DNA from: CAZSMK01 sp964608095
GTDB lineage: Bacteria; Sumerlaeota; Sumerlaeia; MWCT01; JAGHBZ01
Assembly (NCBI GenBank): GCA_964608095.1
Contig: CAZSMK010000069.1
Coordinates: forward strand, 1 to 27,756
DNA length: 27,756 nt
Direction of reading: 5' to 3'
Every line of letters begins with the position of its first letter. Positions within the stretch are counted from its first letter, which is position 1. Shown in pieces: positions 1 through 8,199 of this stretch. The notes under the pieces were generated by a model. That model did no database searches. It worked only from the letters and a program-made list of their open reading frames with translations, and was not told where the DNA came from. Position numbers and translations under genes: made by a program.

Positions 1-279
1 CTTCAGGATATTATTGTTGTTCCCCGAACCGCGCTTCGCGAGGGGAATAAAGCCTGGGTTATGTTACCTGACAATACCCTGGATGTCCGGGATGTCACCA
101 TTGTGTGGAGTGGCAACGAGCATGTCTGGGTTGCCGGGGGATTGAATGAGGGAGATCTCCTTATTACGAGTGACCTGAACGCGCCGGTTGATGGGATGAA
201 ACTCCGCACAGCCGGCGCCAGAGAAGCCTCCACGCCGTTGAATACGGAGAATACCGTTGCTCCGGAGGAAACGCTATGA
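1..279 (+). CDS. RND efflux periplasmic adaptor (membrane fusion protein), C-terminal end only
   Basis: The frame is open from the first base of the window and stops at 277-279, so only the last 92 residues are present and the start lies upstream. The visible part reads as the final beta-barrel/membrane-proximal region of an HlyD/AcrA-type adaptor: an 'IVVPRTAL' strand, then 'VWVAGGLNEGDLLITSDL', which is the usual 'G-L-x-x-G-D-x-V' ending of this family, and a short hydrophilic tail. Adaptors link the inner-membrane RND pump to a TolC-like outer-membrane channel in the periplasm. The stop overlaps the start of the permease by 4 bp (ATGA), which indicates translational coupling. The identification rests on this short tail plus the neighbouring pump gene. 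Confidence 0.85.
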   Translation, partial: LQDIIVVPRTALREGNKAWVMLPDNTLDVRDVTIVWSGNEHVWVAGGLNEGDLLITSDLNAPVDGMKLRTAGAREASTPLNTENTVAPEETL

Positions 280-3200
280 ACAATTTGACATTGAAATCGA
301 GAGAGAAACGCGGTCCCCTCGCATGGATGGCGGGTCATTCCGTTGCTGCAAACCTGGTCATGGCGGTTTTCCTCATTGGGGGGTTCATCTCGCTTCTGAA
401 CGTGAAACAAGAATTATTCCCCGATATGACGTTTGATAGTGTGATCGTAACGGTTCCCTATCCGGGTGCAAGCCCCGAGGATGTCGAACGTGGCATTCTT
501 CTCTCCATCGAGGAGGCAGTGAGGGGACTGGATGGTGTGGATGAGGTTACCTCCGTGGCAAACGAGGGGTCGGGCGTCGTGACCGTCGACCTGTTGCTCG
601 GTGCTGACGTACAGAAATTGGCGCAGGACGTAAAAAGCGAAGTCGATCGTATTACTACCTTCCCCGACGATGCGGAAGAACCGCGCGTAACAGTCGCCTC
701 GCACAAGCGCGGGGTTCTTGACCTTGTTATCTATGGGGATATTGACCAGAGAGTGTTACATGAGGTAGCCGAGCAAATCCGTGACCAGTTGCTTCAAGAG
801 GCAAACATCACGCAGATCGACCTTACGGGCGTGCCTGATCTCGAGATCAGTATCGAGATTCCTCAGGAGAATCTTCGCAGGTATGGGTTGACGCTCGAGG
901 AGGTGGCGGCGCGAATATCCGCCTCATCCATCGATATTGCCGGCGGGGGATTGAAGACCGAAAAGGGTGAAATCCTGCTTCGGATGAAAGAGCGGCGTGA
1001 TTATGGCAGGGAGTTCGCACGCCTTCCTATTATTACCACGCAAGACGGCAGTGAGATTTATCTCGAACAGATTGCCACTATAGATGATCGATTTGCCGAT
1101 ACCGACCGTTACTCTATTTATAATGGCAAACGTGCTATCGTGCTCGAGTTGTATCGCGTCGGGGATCAGACGCCCGTTGAAGTATCCAGAGCGGTGCATA
1201 ATCAACTCGAACAGATTGTTCCCAATCTTCCACCCGGTATCGAGATCGCTGTTGAAAGAGACCGTTCGAAAGTTTACGAAGATCGAGTCGGCATCCTGCT
1301 GAAAAACGGCGCCATTGGACTGGTATTGGTTCTTGTTCTCCTGGGCTTCTTTCTCGAGGTACGGTTGGCATTTTGGGTCATGATGGGTATTCCGATATCG
1401 TTTCTGGGGTCGTTCCTGATTCTTCCCGCCGCCGACGTTACCATCAACATGATGTCGCTCTTTGCCTATATAATTGCATTGGGTATCGTGGTGGACGATG
1501 CGATAGTGGTAGGGGAGAATATTTATCACTATCGCCAGGAGGGGATGGGGTTTTTGCCGGCGGCGATTCGGGGCGTTCGCGAGGTGGCAGGACCCGTGAC
1601 CTTCAGCATCCTGACAAACATCGTCGCCTTTATGCCTATTTATTTTATCCCCGGCACGACGGGAAAAATGTTCAAAATGGTTCCGCTTGTGGTCTGCATT
1701 GTCTTTTCCATCTCGCTGGTTGAAAGTCTCTTTGTATTGCCTTCGCATCTTGGTCATCAGCGCGTGCGGACGCGGAGGGGACTTTTCGCATGGCTGCATG
1801 AACAACAACAGGCATTCAGCCGGACTTTCGCCGGATGGGTACGCAATGGCTATGGTCCCTTCCTCGATTTTGTTCTGCGGCATCGGTATATGACCATATC
1901 CTGCGCCTTCAGTATACTGGTCGTTATGCTTTCATTGTCATTGAGCGGACGTATGGGTATGGGTATGTTCCCCACGGTTGAATCGGATTTTTCGGAAGCT
2001 CAAGTGGTATTACCCTACGGCGCGCCTGTGGAGAGGACAGAAGCCATTATGGAACGCCTGGAAGAAAGGGCGTTGCGAGTCGTAGAAGAGAGCGGCCGCA
2101 AGGAACTTATCACCTCTTTCACGTCGGAGATCGGTTTGGGTGGAAGTCACATCGGACGCATGCGCATAAATCTCGCCGAAGCCAAAATCCGCAAAAATAT
2201 CATGAGCACCGAAGAGTTCACCAACAGGTGGCGGCAAGCCGTTGGGGAAATCCCGGGTGTCGATTACATGAGATTTGCATCCGACTCCGGCGGTCCAAGG
2301 GGGCGCGGCGGTCCTATTACGGTGGAACTCAGTCACCGAGACATCGGGGTGCTTCAATCGGCAAGCCGTGAGCTAGCCGACTATATCAGCACCTACCCAC
2401 GCGTCAAAGACGTTGATGATGGATTCCAGCTCGGAAAAGAACAACTGGACTTTGCGATTAAACCGGAAGGAAAGAGCCTTGGGCTCAACGCGTCCTCTGT
2501 TGCGCGCCAGGTACGAAACGCCTTCTATGGCGCGGAAGCTGTCCGCCAGCAGCGGGGACGCAATGAGATTAAGGTCATGGTGCGACTACCGGAGGACGAA
2601 CGCTCCTCAGAAGAAACTATCAATGATCTTATGATACGTACTCCTGCCGGCACCTTCGTTCCACTCCGTGAGATTGCCGAAATCGAACGCGGGCGCTCCT
2701 ACATCAGCATAAATCGACGTAACGGTCGGCGCGTCATCCAGGTAACCGCCGACATCATCCCCCGAAGCAAAGCGGGCGAAGTGCTCGATGATCTCGAATC
2801 ATCTTTCATGCATGAACTCCAGGCTAAACACCAAGGCTTACTTTATAGCTTCGAAGGACATCATGCTGAAATGGGGGAAAGCCTGGCATCACTCAGGGTG
2901 ACGTTTCTCCTCGCTCTACTGGCTATCTATGTCATGCTGGCAATCCCCTTTCGCAGCTATATTCAGCCCCTTATAGTGATGGTGAGTATTCCCTTCGGTA
3001 TTGTAGGTGCGTTTCTCGGGCATCTTATTATGGGCTATGATTTATATATACCGAGCATGTTTGGCATTGTTGCGCTCTCCGGGGTGGTGATCAATGACTC
3101 ACTCGTATTGATAGATTTCGCAAATAGAAGAAAACGGGAAGGAAAGGTTTCCAACCGTGATGCTATTCGTTCCGCTGCCATTCAACGATTTCGACCCGTT

Positions 3201-3494
3201 ATGCTGACCACGTTGACGACATTCGGCGGTCTGGCGCCCATGATTTTCGAAACATCACGCCAGGCTAAGTTCCTCATACCCATGGCCCTTTCGCTCGGGT
3301 ACGGGATTCTTTTTGCCACTACCATTACGCTTCTCATTGTGCCGTCGCTCTTTATGGCAATCGAGGATATCGAGCGCGCATGGGCGGCGGTCAGGAAATT
3401 ATATACCGTGCCGCATAAGAAAGCGCGATCACGAGCGGTTGAGGAACAACAAGTTACCTCGTTGACTTTTGAGCCTGACGGGGAAACTTCCTGA
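276..3494 (+). CDS. RND (AcrB-like) efflux pump permease
   Basis: This is a full-length 1072-residue inner-membrane RND permease, the usual size for the AcrB/hydrophobe-amphiphile group. It has TM1 near residues 20-40, a large periplasmic loop, a TM2-TM6 block around 340-490, a second periplasmic loop and a TM8-TM12 block around 875-1040. The proton-relay pair in TM4 is present as D407-D408 in 'LGIVVDDAIVVGENI'. The TM10 position that is lysine (K940) in AcrB is asparagine here, in 'GVVINDSLVLIDF', as in a known subgroup of RND pumps. GGAGGA at 264-269 lies 6 nt before the ATG. The protein should use the proton gradient to export substrates together with the upstream adaptor. A TolC-like channel is not in the window, and the substrate cannot be told from the sequence. 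Confidence 0.95.
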   Translation: MNNLTLKSREKRGPLAWMAGHSVAANLVMAVFLIGGFISLLNVKQELFPDMTFDSVIVTVPYPGASPEDVERGILLSIEEAVRGLDGVDEVTSVANEGSGVVTVDLLLGADVQKLAQDVKSEVDRITTFPDDAEEPRVTVASHKRGVLDLVIYGDIDQRVLHEVAEQIRDQLLQEANITQIDLTGVPDLEISIEIPQENLRRYGLTLEEVAARISASSIDIAGGGLKTEKGEILLRMKERRDYGREFARLPIITTQDGSEIYLEQIATIDDRFADTDRYSIYNGKRAIVLELYRVGDQTPVEVSRAVHNQLEQIVPNLPPGIEIAVERDRSKVYEDRVGILLKNGAIGLVLVLVLLGFFLEVRLAFWVMMGIPISFLGSFLILPAADVTINMMSLFAYIIALGIVVDDAIVVGENIYHYRQEGMGFLPAAIRGVREVAGPVTFSILTNIVAFMPIYFIPGTTGKMFKMVPLVVCIVFSISLVESLFVLPSHLGHQRVRTRRGLFAWLHEQQQAFSRTFAGWVRNGYGPFLDFVLRHRYMTISCAFSILVVMLSLSLSGRMGMGMFPTVESDFSEAQVVLPYGAPVERTEAIMERLEERALRVVEESGRKELITSFTSEIGLGGSHIGRMRINLAEAKIRKNIMSTEEFTNRWRQAVGEIPGVDYMRFASDSGGPRGRGGPITVELSHRDIGVLQSASRELADYISTYPRVKDVDDGFQLGKEQLDFAIKPEGKSLGLNASSVARQVRNAFYGAEAVRQQRGRNEIKVMVRLPEDERSSEETINDLMIRTPAGTFVPLREIAEIERGRSYISINRRNGRRVIQVTADIIPRSKAGEVLDDLESSFMHELQAKHQGLLYSFEGHHAEMGESLASLRVTFLLALLAIYVMLAIPFRSYIQPLIVMVSIPFGIVGAFLGHLIMGYDLYIPSMFGIVALSGVVINDSLVLIDFANRRKREGKVSNRDAIRSAAIQRFRPVMLTTLTTFGGLAPMIFETSRQAKFLIPMALSLGYGILFATTITLLIVPSLFMAIEDIERAWAAVRKLYTVPHKKARSRAVEEQQVTSLTFEPDGETS

Positions 3495-4855
3495 TGGTTA
3501 AACAGGCAACACTCATTCACGGCTCTGTGGTCCTCTCACTGGTGAAGATGTCCGCCGGTATGCTCGTAGGGGTAGCGTCATTGACCGGGTTCAATCTTGC
3601 CGACACCTATTTCGTGGCGCAACTGGGAACCAGGGAATTAGCCGCCATGAGTTTTACCTTCCCCGTGGCGATGTTGGTCGGGAGTTTTTCACTCGGAATC
3701 GGACTCGGGGCTGGAACCGTAATTGCACGTTTCATCGGGCAGGGTGATTCTCACCGCGTTCGCCATCTCACCACCGACGCACTTATCCTGGCATTTTTCA
3801 TTGTCCTTTTTCTGGTAACTCTCGGGCTGTCATCCATGCGTCCCTTCTTCACTATGCTGGGAGCCACCGAAGAAACGCTGCCCTTCATTATCAAATATAT
3901 GAGGATATGGTACATCGGGGTGGCGTTTGTTATCGTCCCGATGGTGGGTAACAATGCAATACGGGCGACCGGCGATACCCTGTCGCCAAGCGTCATAATG
4001 CTTGCTGATCTCGGGCTCAATATTATCCTCGACCCGGCTTTTATTTTTGGGTTTGGTCCTATTCCCGCAATGGGTATTGCGGGTGCGGCACTGGCTACGG
4101 TTCTTTGCCGCGGTGTTGCCCTGGTTGCCGGTCTCTACGTGCTTTATAGAAAAGATATGCTTTCCTTTGATGTTCCCAATCTTCAACGGCTCATTGCCTC
4201 CTGGAAGGAGATACTCCATGTCGGCATGCCTGCAGCAACGAGCTACATGCTGGTTCCTATCTCGGTGGGAATTGTTCTGAAGATGGTCGCCTGGTTTGGT
4301 ACTGCAGCGGTGGCGGCATACGGGGCGACTACACGGATCGAGATGGTGGTCCTTATGCCCCTGATGGCGCTGGCGACATCCATGGTTCCCTTCATCGGTC
4401 AAAACCGTGGCGCACGAAAATTCGAACGAATCCATTCCGCCCACAGAGTCGCCTTTCGTTTCACAATAGCGTGGACGGCTCTCTCTCTTCTGGTATTGAC
4501 ACTGTTTTCAATTCCCATAGCCGCGCTTTTCAGCGATGAAAACGAGGTCATAAATTATATGATAATGATCCTGAGCATTGCGCCGCTGGGGTATGGCTTC
4601 AAGGGGTTAAGTCGCATTTGTAACGGCGCTATGAACGCCATCGGGTATCCGTATCGCGCAACTCTTGTTATGATACTGCGCCTTCTGGGGTTGATTGTGC
4701 CCGCTGCTGCATTGGGCGCTTACCTCAATGGTATAAGCGGCTTGATAATCGGCATCGTAGGCGCGGAAGTACTCTCCGGACTTGCCTTCTCGCACTATGT
4801 TTACCGCCTTTATGGGAAGCGAGAGGATGTCGTCACCGGCGCCGGTTCCGCATAA
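3494..4855 (+). CDS. MATE family multidrug/sodium antiporter
   Basis: A 453-residue, highly hydrophobic protein with about 12 predicted membrane segments in two similar halves, as in NorM/DinF-type MATE exporters. The N-terminal 'FNLADTYFVAQLGTRELAAMSFTFP' region is split over TM1 and the following loop and is typical of the family ('x-D-x-x-F-V-x-x-L-G'). 'GIGLGAGTVIARFIGQGD' follows in TM2, and 'NNAIRATGDT' and 'AIGYPYRA' mark the equivalent loops of the two halves. The ATG shares one base with the stop of the RND permease, so it is probably translated from the same message. Having two exporters of different energetics in one operon suggests a shared detoxification role. The Shine-Dalgarno site is weak, which fits coupling. 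Confidence 0.93.
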   Translation: MVKQATLIHGSVVLSLVKMSAGMLVGVASLTGFNLADTYFVAQLGTRELAAMSFTFPVAMLVGSFSLGIGLGAGTVIARFIGQGDSHRVRHLTTDALILAFFIVLFLVTLGLSSMRPFFTMLGATEETLPFIIKYMRIWYIGVAFVIVPMVGNNAIRATGDTLSPSVIMLADLGLNIILDPAFIFGFGPIPAMGIAGAALATVLCRGVALVAGLYVLYRKDMLSFDVPNLQRLIASWKEILHVGMPAATSYMLVPISVGIVLKMVAWFGTAAVAAYGATTRIEMVVLMPLMALATSMVPFIGQNRGARKFERIHSAHRVAFRFTIAWTALSLLVLTLFSIPIAALFSDENEVINYMIMILSIAPLGYGFKGLSRICNGAMNAIGYPYRATLVMILRLLGLIVPAAALGAYLNGISGLIIGIVGAEVLSGLAFSHYVYRLYGKREDVVTGAGSA

Positions 4856-4942
4856 CGCATCGACAACGCTTCCTCTCTCTGCATTATTTAATAAACACCG
4901 GCACGAAAATAGATCAATGAGCGCTTGAGAATAGTGGCATCT

Positions 4943-6064
4943 TTATATCTTTTTTTTGAGGATTTCCACAATCCGGTGGGCGGCGGCGCCGTCGCCAAAG
5001 GGATTATGAGCCGTGCTCATTTTCTTATATGCCACCTTATCAGTGAGCAACTCGTGAGCCGCGGCGAGGATGTTGTCACGGTGTGTTCCCACAACCCTGA
5101 TGGTGCCTGCCTCGACTCCCTCGGGTCGCTCAGTCATCTCGCGGGTGACCAGAACGGGTTTGCCGAGCGAAGGCGCCTCTTCCTGGATTCCACCCGAATC
5201 CGTAATAATAAAATACGAGCAGTTCATCAACCAGAGAAAAGGAAGATACGCCAATGGGGGGAGCAGAAAAAAATTCGGCAGTCCTGCGAGAATCTCGCGT
5301 ACCGGTTTCTGCACGTTGGGATTCAAATGTACGGGATATACGAAACAGATGTCGGGATTTTGCGTGGCAAGTATCCGGAACGCCTCGCACACCTCGCGAA
5401 ACGGTTCGCCGAAATTCTCCCGCCGGTGTCCCGTTATGAGGATCATGCGCTCGAATCGATAGATATCTTCCTCGAGTTCAGGAATTGGACACACCTCGAG
5501 ATCGATCTTATCACTTGCGAGAAAGAGTGCATCGACAACCGTATTACCCGTTACGTATATCTTGTCTTCCGGGTACCCTTCATTGAGCAAATTTTGTTTA
5601 GTCCACTCCGTGGGAGCGAAATGATAATCCGCTACGCAGGACGTTATCTTGCGATATATCTCTTCAGGAAAAGGGGAGTATTTGTTGCCTGTGCGGAGAC
5701 CGGCTTCTACGTGGGCAATCTTTTTGTGCGCATAATAACCGCTCAATGCCGTGGCGAACGTGGTGCACGTGTCTCCCTGCACTACTACGATGTCCGGTTT
5801 CTCCTGCAGGAGCACATTTTCCATCTCTCTGAAAATCATCGAGGTGGTATAGAACAACGACTGGTTGGGCTGCATGAGGTTGAAATCGTAGTCGGGCGAG
5901 AGCGAGAACACATTGAGGACATCGTCCAGCATACGGCGATGTTGTGCAGTAACTGCAACACGCACCACGAACTCCGCCGGGTACTTACGCGCTTCGTGAA
6001 TCAGCGGCGCAAGCTTAATCGCTTCCGGGCGTGTTCCGAACACGACAAGTAATTTTTGTTTCAT
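4943..6064 (-). CDS. wecB: UDP-N-acetylglucosamine 2-epimerase (non-hydrolysing)
   Basis: This 373-residue protein has the family's usual length and all the hallmark motifs: GTRPEAIKLAP (residues 10-20), QGDT (96-99), HVEAGLRT (118-125), GHRREN (212-217), TDSGGIQEE (288-296) and TERPE (311-315). It interconverts UDP-GlcNAc and UDP-ManNAc in the cytoplasm, which supplies ManNAc or ManNAcA for surface polysaccharide. It stands alone: the efflux operon converges on its 3' end 87 bp away, and a repeat-rich noncoding region lies upstream. No other glycan gene is in the window. The Shine-Dalgarno site before the ATG is weak. A long + strand reading frame antiparallel to it is a shadow. Confidence 0.95.
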   Translation of the reverse strand: MKQKLLVVFGTRPEAIKLAPLIHEARKYPAEFVVRVAVTAQHRRMLDDVLNVFSLSPDYDFNLMQPNQSLFYTTSMIFREMENVLLQEKPDIVVVQGDTCTTFATALSGYYAHKKIAHVEAGLRTGNKYSPFPEEIYRKITSCVADYHFAPTEWTKQNLLNEGYPEDKIYVTGNTVVDALFLASDKIDLEVCPIPELEEDIYRFERMILITGHRRENFGEPFREVCEAFRILATQNPDICFVYPVHLNPNVQKPVREILAGLPNFFLLPPLAYLPFLWLMNCSYFIITDSGGIQEEAPSLGKPVLVTREMTERPEGVEAGTIRVVGTHRDNILAAAHELLTDKVAYKKMSTAHNPFGDGAAAHRIVEILKKKI

Positions 6065-6151
6065 GAGTATGCTCGAATCGCTTTACAGATTCCAAGGATA
6101 AGGGTTGTCAATTATGTCTCAGCAAATTCACCGCAAGCAATAAGAAAATTA

Positions 6152-6217
6152 GGAACTATCAGGGTCAGTGAGGCTGTCCGACAATTAATTTTGGAGCGCG
6201 CAGACGCGTCTGCGCTT
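6152..6217 (+). repeat. 66-bp dispersed repeat, copy A
   Basis: This stretch matches the reverse complement of 12509-12574 at 59 of 66 positions by hand alignment, with no gaps. The conserved core is GGCTGTCCGACAATTA. It ends in the perfect 18-bp palindrome at 6198-6215, which is imperfect in the other copy. The two copies are in inverted orientation about 6.3 kb apart. No transposase is nearby. Confidence 0.85.
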
Positions 6218-6241
6218 TGTATAGGCGTGAAATCTCACGCC
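6216..6241 (+). repeat. Hairpin repeat module (GGCGTGA/TCACGCC), copy 1
   Basis: TTTGTAT is followed by one base and the hairpin GGCGTGA-AATC-TCACGCC (6224-6241). The reverse complement of 27667-27692 carries the same 26-bp unit with three substitutions, and its arms remain complementary. This module directly abuts the 66-bp repeat. Confidence 0.7.
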
Positions 6242-6303
6242 CCGCGACCGTGTTACGCCATCTTCTTTTATCAACGATTCTCCTCTTACGGAAAAGACAT
6301 CAT

Positions 6304-6412
6304 CTCAACGCAAAGGACTCAGAGGGATACAAAGAACGCAGAGTGTTTTTATCTCTGCATGCGGTTCTTTCTGCGAACTCGTCGGGTAGTCCTCTGCGAA
6401 TTCTGCGTTGAG
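6304..6412. repeat. Small repeat element with imperfect terminal inverted repeats
   Basis: The left end, 6304-6324 (beginning CTCAACGCA and ending CAGAG), and the right end, 6392-6412 (CTCTGCG...TGCGTTGAG), are inverted copies matching at about 15 of 21 positions, with CTCAACGCA/TGCGTTGAG perfect. The interior repeats the motifs AAAGAACGCAGAG and TTCTTTCTGCG in opposing orientations. It belongs to the broad 'CGCAAAGNNCGCAGAG' type of intergenic repeat that I recall from several bacterial phyla. No coding capacity was seen. Confidence 0.55.
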
Positions 6413-6595
6413 GTGCGTATAAAGAAAATTTCTCTTATATCCACGGATTTTCACTTATCTACACTTATCTATTTTTATTCAATGCGGAGTAGGGTCGTGC
6501 GGACCTAACGACCCCCTGCGGATTCTCAAAAAAATTTCATTCTATGGTAAAGAAATACGGTCGAAGACGCGCCGTGGCGGGGCGCGGAACGCCCT

Positions 6596-6667
6596 CACTC
6601 CACACCGGTATACCGATAGACTTTCCGTTCAGAACCAGAAGAACAAAAGAATTTCCTGTGTGGAGTG
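6596..6667. repeat. Perfect 10-bp inverted repeat with 52-nt loop
   Basis: CACTCCACAC at 6596-6605 and GTGTGGAGTG at 6658-6667 are exact reverse complements. The loop holds no reading frame of note. It could be the ends of a very small nonautonomous element or the stem of an RNA structure. I saw no flanking target duplication. Confidence 0.6.
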
Positions 6668-6928
6668 CGCGTGAAATGCTTTCACAAGCCCTCCGAGATC
6701 ATGCGCAATTCAGAATTGCGTCGTTCCAGAAAAGATGAAGAAGTGCAAACTTTAAGGTACCACCCCGGAAATTAGCTTCTTTTGTTTGGGGGTTTTTATT
6801 ATGAGCCAATATCTGATGCGTTTTTCGATGACGAAGATCGAGAAATCTATTGAGAATGGCTCAAAAAATCTGTAACTTTCTTGTATATGTATTACCGTAC
6901 AAGGTGGTCATTGAGATTATAGGAATGA

Positions 6929-7102
6929 ACTGATGAGGAGGAAAGGTATCTATTACGGCGAAAATCCCGAAAGATAATATCCGACTCGGCCAAGAGGCTT
7001 CTTGAAAATGGGTTGAAAAAAAATTCCGGGGAGGACACCACAACATCAAAGAACCAAGAAAAAGTAAACAAGGCAATCCGAAACCATAAGAGAGAGGAGT
7101 AA
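6929..7102 (+). pseudogene. Start-less small reading frame, possible gene remnant
   Basis: Fifty-seven codons are open from just after a stop at 6926-6928 to a stop at 7100-7102, two bases before the next gene. The translation is very charged and helical looking (it opens TDEEERYLLRRK and includes SAKRLLENGLKKN) with a lysine/glutamate-rich tail, but the frame has no ATG or GTG and only a late TTG. Read further upstream in the same frame, 6787-6925 gives FYYEPISDAFFDDEDREIY and then stops at 6850, 6920 and 6926, so this may be the 3' end of a decayed gene. It may equally be chance. No family was recognised. Confidence 0.25.
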
Positions 7103-7104
7103 TT

Positions 7105-8133
7105 ATGGACGATAAAGAAATCGACCCGGGAAAGAAGTCAAGGTTGTATCAAGCGGCAATACGGGTGAAGGAGCTCGCTCCGTGGGAATGGATGACAGAA
7201 ACGGATATCTTTGGAGTCCAGAATCCTGAGACAGAGGAGATAGGATTCGTGAGCGTGATGGGAATGCTGGGGGAGCACTATTCTGTAGCAGTGTATCTTG
7301 GAACAAAGGGATTAGACGGCCTTTGGAGTCTCCTTAACGGAGGGGATATAGAGATGGAAGATTTTTTTGAGGTGCCGCAACTGCAAGCCTCGTTTGAGAA
7401 CCGCGAAACGCTGACCCCCAAAGACCTCGATGAAATTAAAAAGTTAGGGTTGAGATTCCGTGGTAAGCAAGCCTGGCCGGTGTTTCGCAGTTTTCGGCCG
7501 GGGTATTTCCCATGGTATTTGGAGAAGGGGGAGGTGGAGTTTCTTACGCTGGCATTAGAGCAGTTGTTGGAAGTAGCGCCGCGTTCCAGCCCGGAGTTGT
7601 TGATGCCTGAAGATGAGTTGATGTACCTGGTGCGTGTAGGTACAAAGAAGGATGAAGAGATTGTTTGGGAAGATCGGATCATGGAAATTCCAGAAGATGA
7701 GCTGGCAGAGATCCCCATCGAGATGGAAATTGAGTCGCTTGAAAAGCTGCAGGGATTGCCCCAGAAAAATATAATCCTGGAGATAGACTTCTACTTGTTT
7801 CCGGCAAAGTTTGGATCAAAGGAAGAACGTCCGCGTTGCGCATATATGCTGATGGTTGTTGAGCGAGGGAAGGGATTGGTGTTGGGTAGCGAAATGTTGA
7901 AGCCGAAACCTACCCTTGAGACAATGTATGGTATGGTGCCATTAACGATAGTGAATCTGCTGGCGAAGTTGGGGTTTGTTCCGAAAGAAGTGAGGGTGAG
8001 AACTCAACTTCTTCATCAACTTTTAGAAACATTGGAGGAACCGCTCAATTTTGAAGTCAAAAAGATGTCTGTTTTGCCTGCCCTGGATTCAGCCAAAAAT
8101 TTCTTAATGCAGCGCTTTATGGAACGGGGTTAG
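7105..8133 (+). CDS. Uncharacterised protein, DUF7309/DUF6930-like
   Basis: A 342-residue acidic cytoplasmic protein with no signal peptide or membrane segment. Residues 25-75 (an APWEWM, D-x-F-x-V, 'GFVSVMGMLGEHYSVAVYLG' pattern) recall DUF7309. Residues about 230-335, with 'RPRCAYMLMVVERGKGLVLG' and then 'LVNLLAKLGFVPKEVRVR', recall DUF6930. These are two domains I remember as occurring together, sometimes with a SEC-C metal-binding motif; no SEC-C cysteine cluster is seen here. The function of the family is unknown. GAGAGGAG at 7092-7099 gives a good ribosome binding site. The gene stands alone between repeat-rich noncoding DNA and a terminator, with no operon partner. The family call is from memory of its pattern. 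Confidence 0.7.
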   Translation: MDDKEIDPGKKSRLYQAAIRVKELAPWEWMTETDIFGVQNPETEEIGFVSVMGMLGEHYSVAVYLGTKGLDGLWSLLNGGDIEMEDFFEVPQLQASFENRETLTPKDLDEIKKLGLRFRGKQAWPVFRSFRPGYFPWYLEKGEVEFLTLALEQLLEVAPRSSPELLMPEDELMYLVRVGTKKDEEIVWEDRIMEIPEDELAEIPIEMEIESLEKLQGLPQKNIILEIDFYLFPAKFGSKEERPRCAYMLMVVERGKGLVLGSEMLKPKPTLETMYGMVPLTIVNLLAKLGFVPKEVRVRTQLLHQLLETLEEPLNFEVKKMSVLPALDSAKNFLMQRFMERG

Positions 8134-8161
8134 TCTTTCATTTTTGACTGTTACTGTTATG

Positions 8162-8199
8162 AGTGAGGGAGTCAGATCCTTCACTTTTGGCTTTTTTTT
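8162..8199 (+). terminator. Probable rho-independent terminator after the DUF6930-like gene
   Basis: AGTGAGGGA (8162-8170) and TCCTTCACT (8177-8185) form a 9-bp stem with one G-T pair and a 6-nt loop. A T-rich stretch follows, TTTTGG and then a run of eight T at 8192-8199. It sits 29 nt after the stop of the preceding gene. Confidence 0.5.

Larger units (their letters stand above)
6065..6780. other. Noncoding region packed with short palindromes
   Basis: I see no convincing gene here. The stretch holds an unusual series of inverted repeats: a perfect 18-bp palindrome at 6198-6215 (GCGCAGACGCGTCTGCGC), a 7-bp-stem hairpin at 6224-6241, a larger element with imperfect terminal inverted repeats at 6304-6412, a 7-bp stem GGGTCGT/ACGACCC at 6492-6514, a perfect 10-bp inverted repeat at 6596-6605/6658-6667, GTGAAA-TGC-TTTCAC at 6671-6685 and CGCAATTC-A-GAATTGCG at 6704-6720. 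Several modules recur near 12.5 kb and 27.7 kb. The individual repeats are listed separately. The best reading is a cluster of dispersed intergenic repeats; a structured RNA is possible. Confidence 0.75.

Noticed and set aside
924..1883. 319-codon - strand reading frame inside the RND permease
   Set aside because: It is a shadow of the permease, with low-complexity His/Asn/Gln-rich translation and no family pattern.
4925..6052. 375-codon + strand reading frame opposite wecB
   Set aside because: It is exactly antiparallel to wecB, which has every family motif; the translation shows no recognisable domain.
6056..6508. 150-codon + strand frame in the repeat-rich gap
   Set aside because: It runs through the palindromes and the inverted-repeat element, and the translation has no protein-like pattern or ribosome site.
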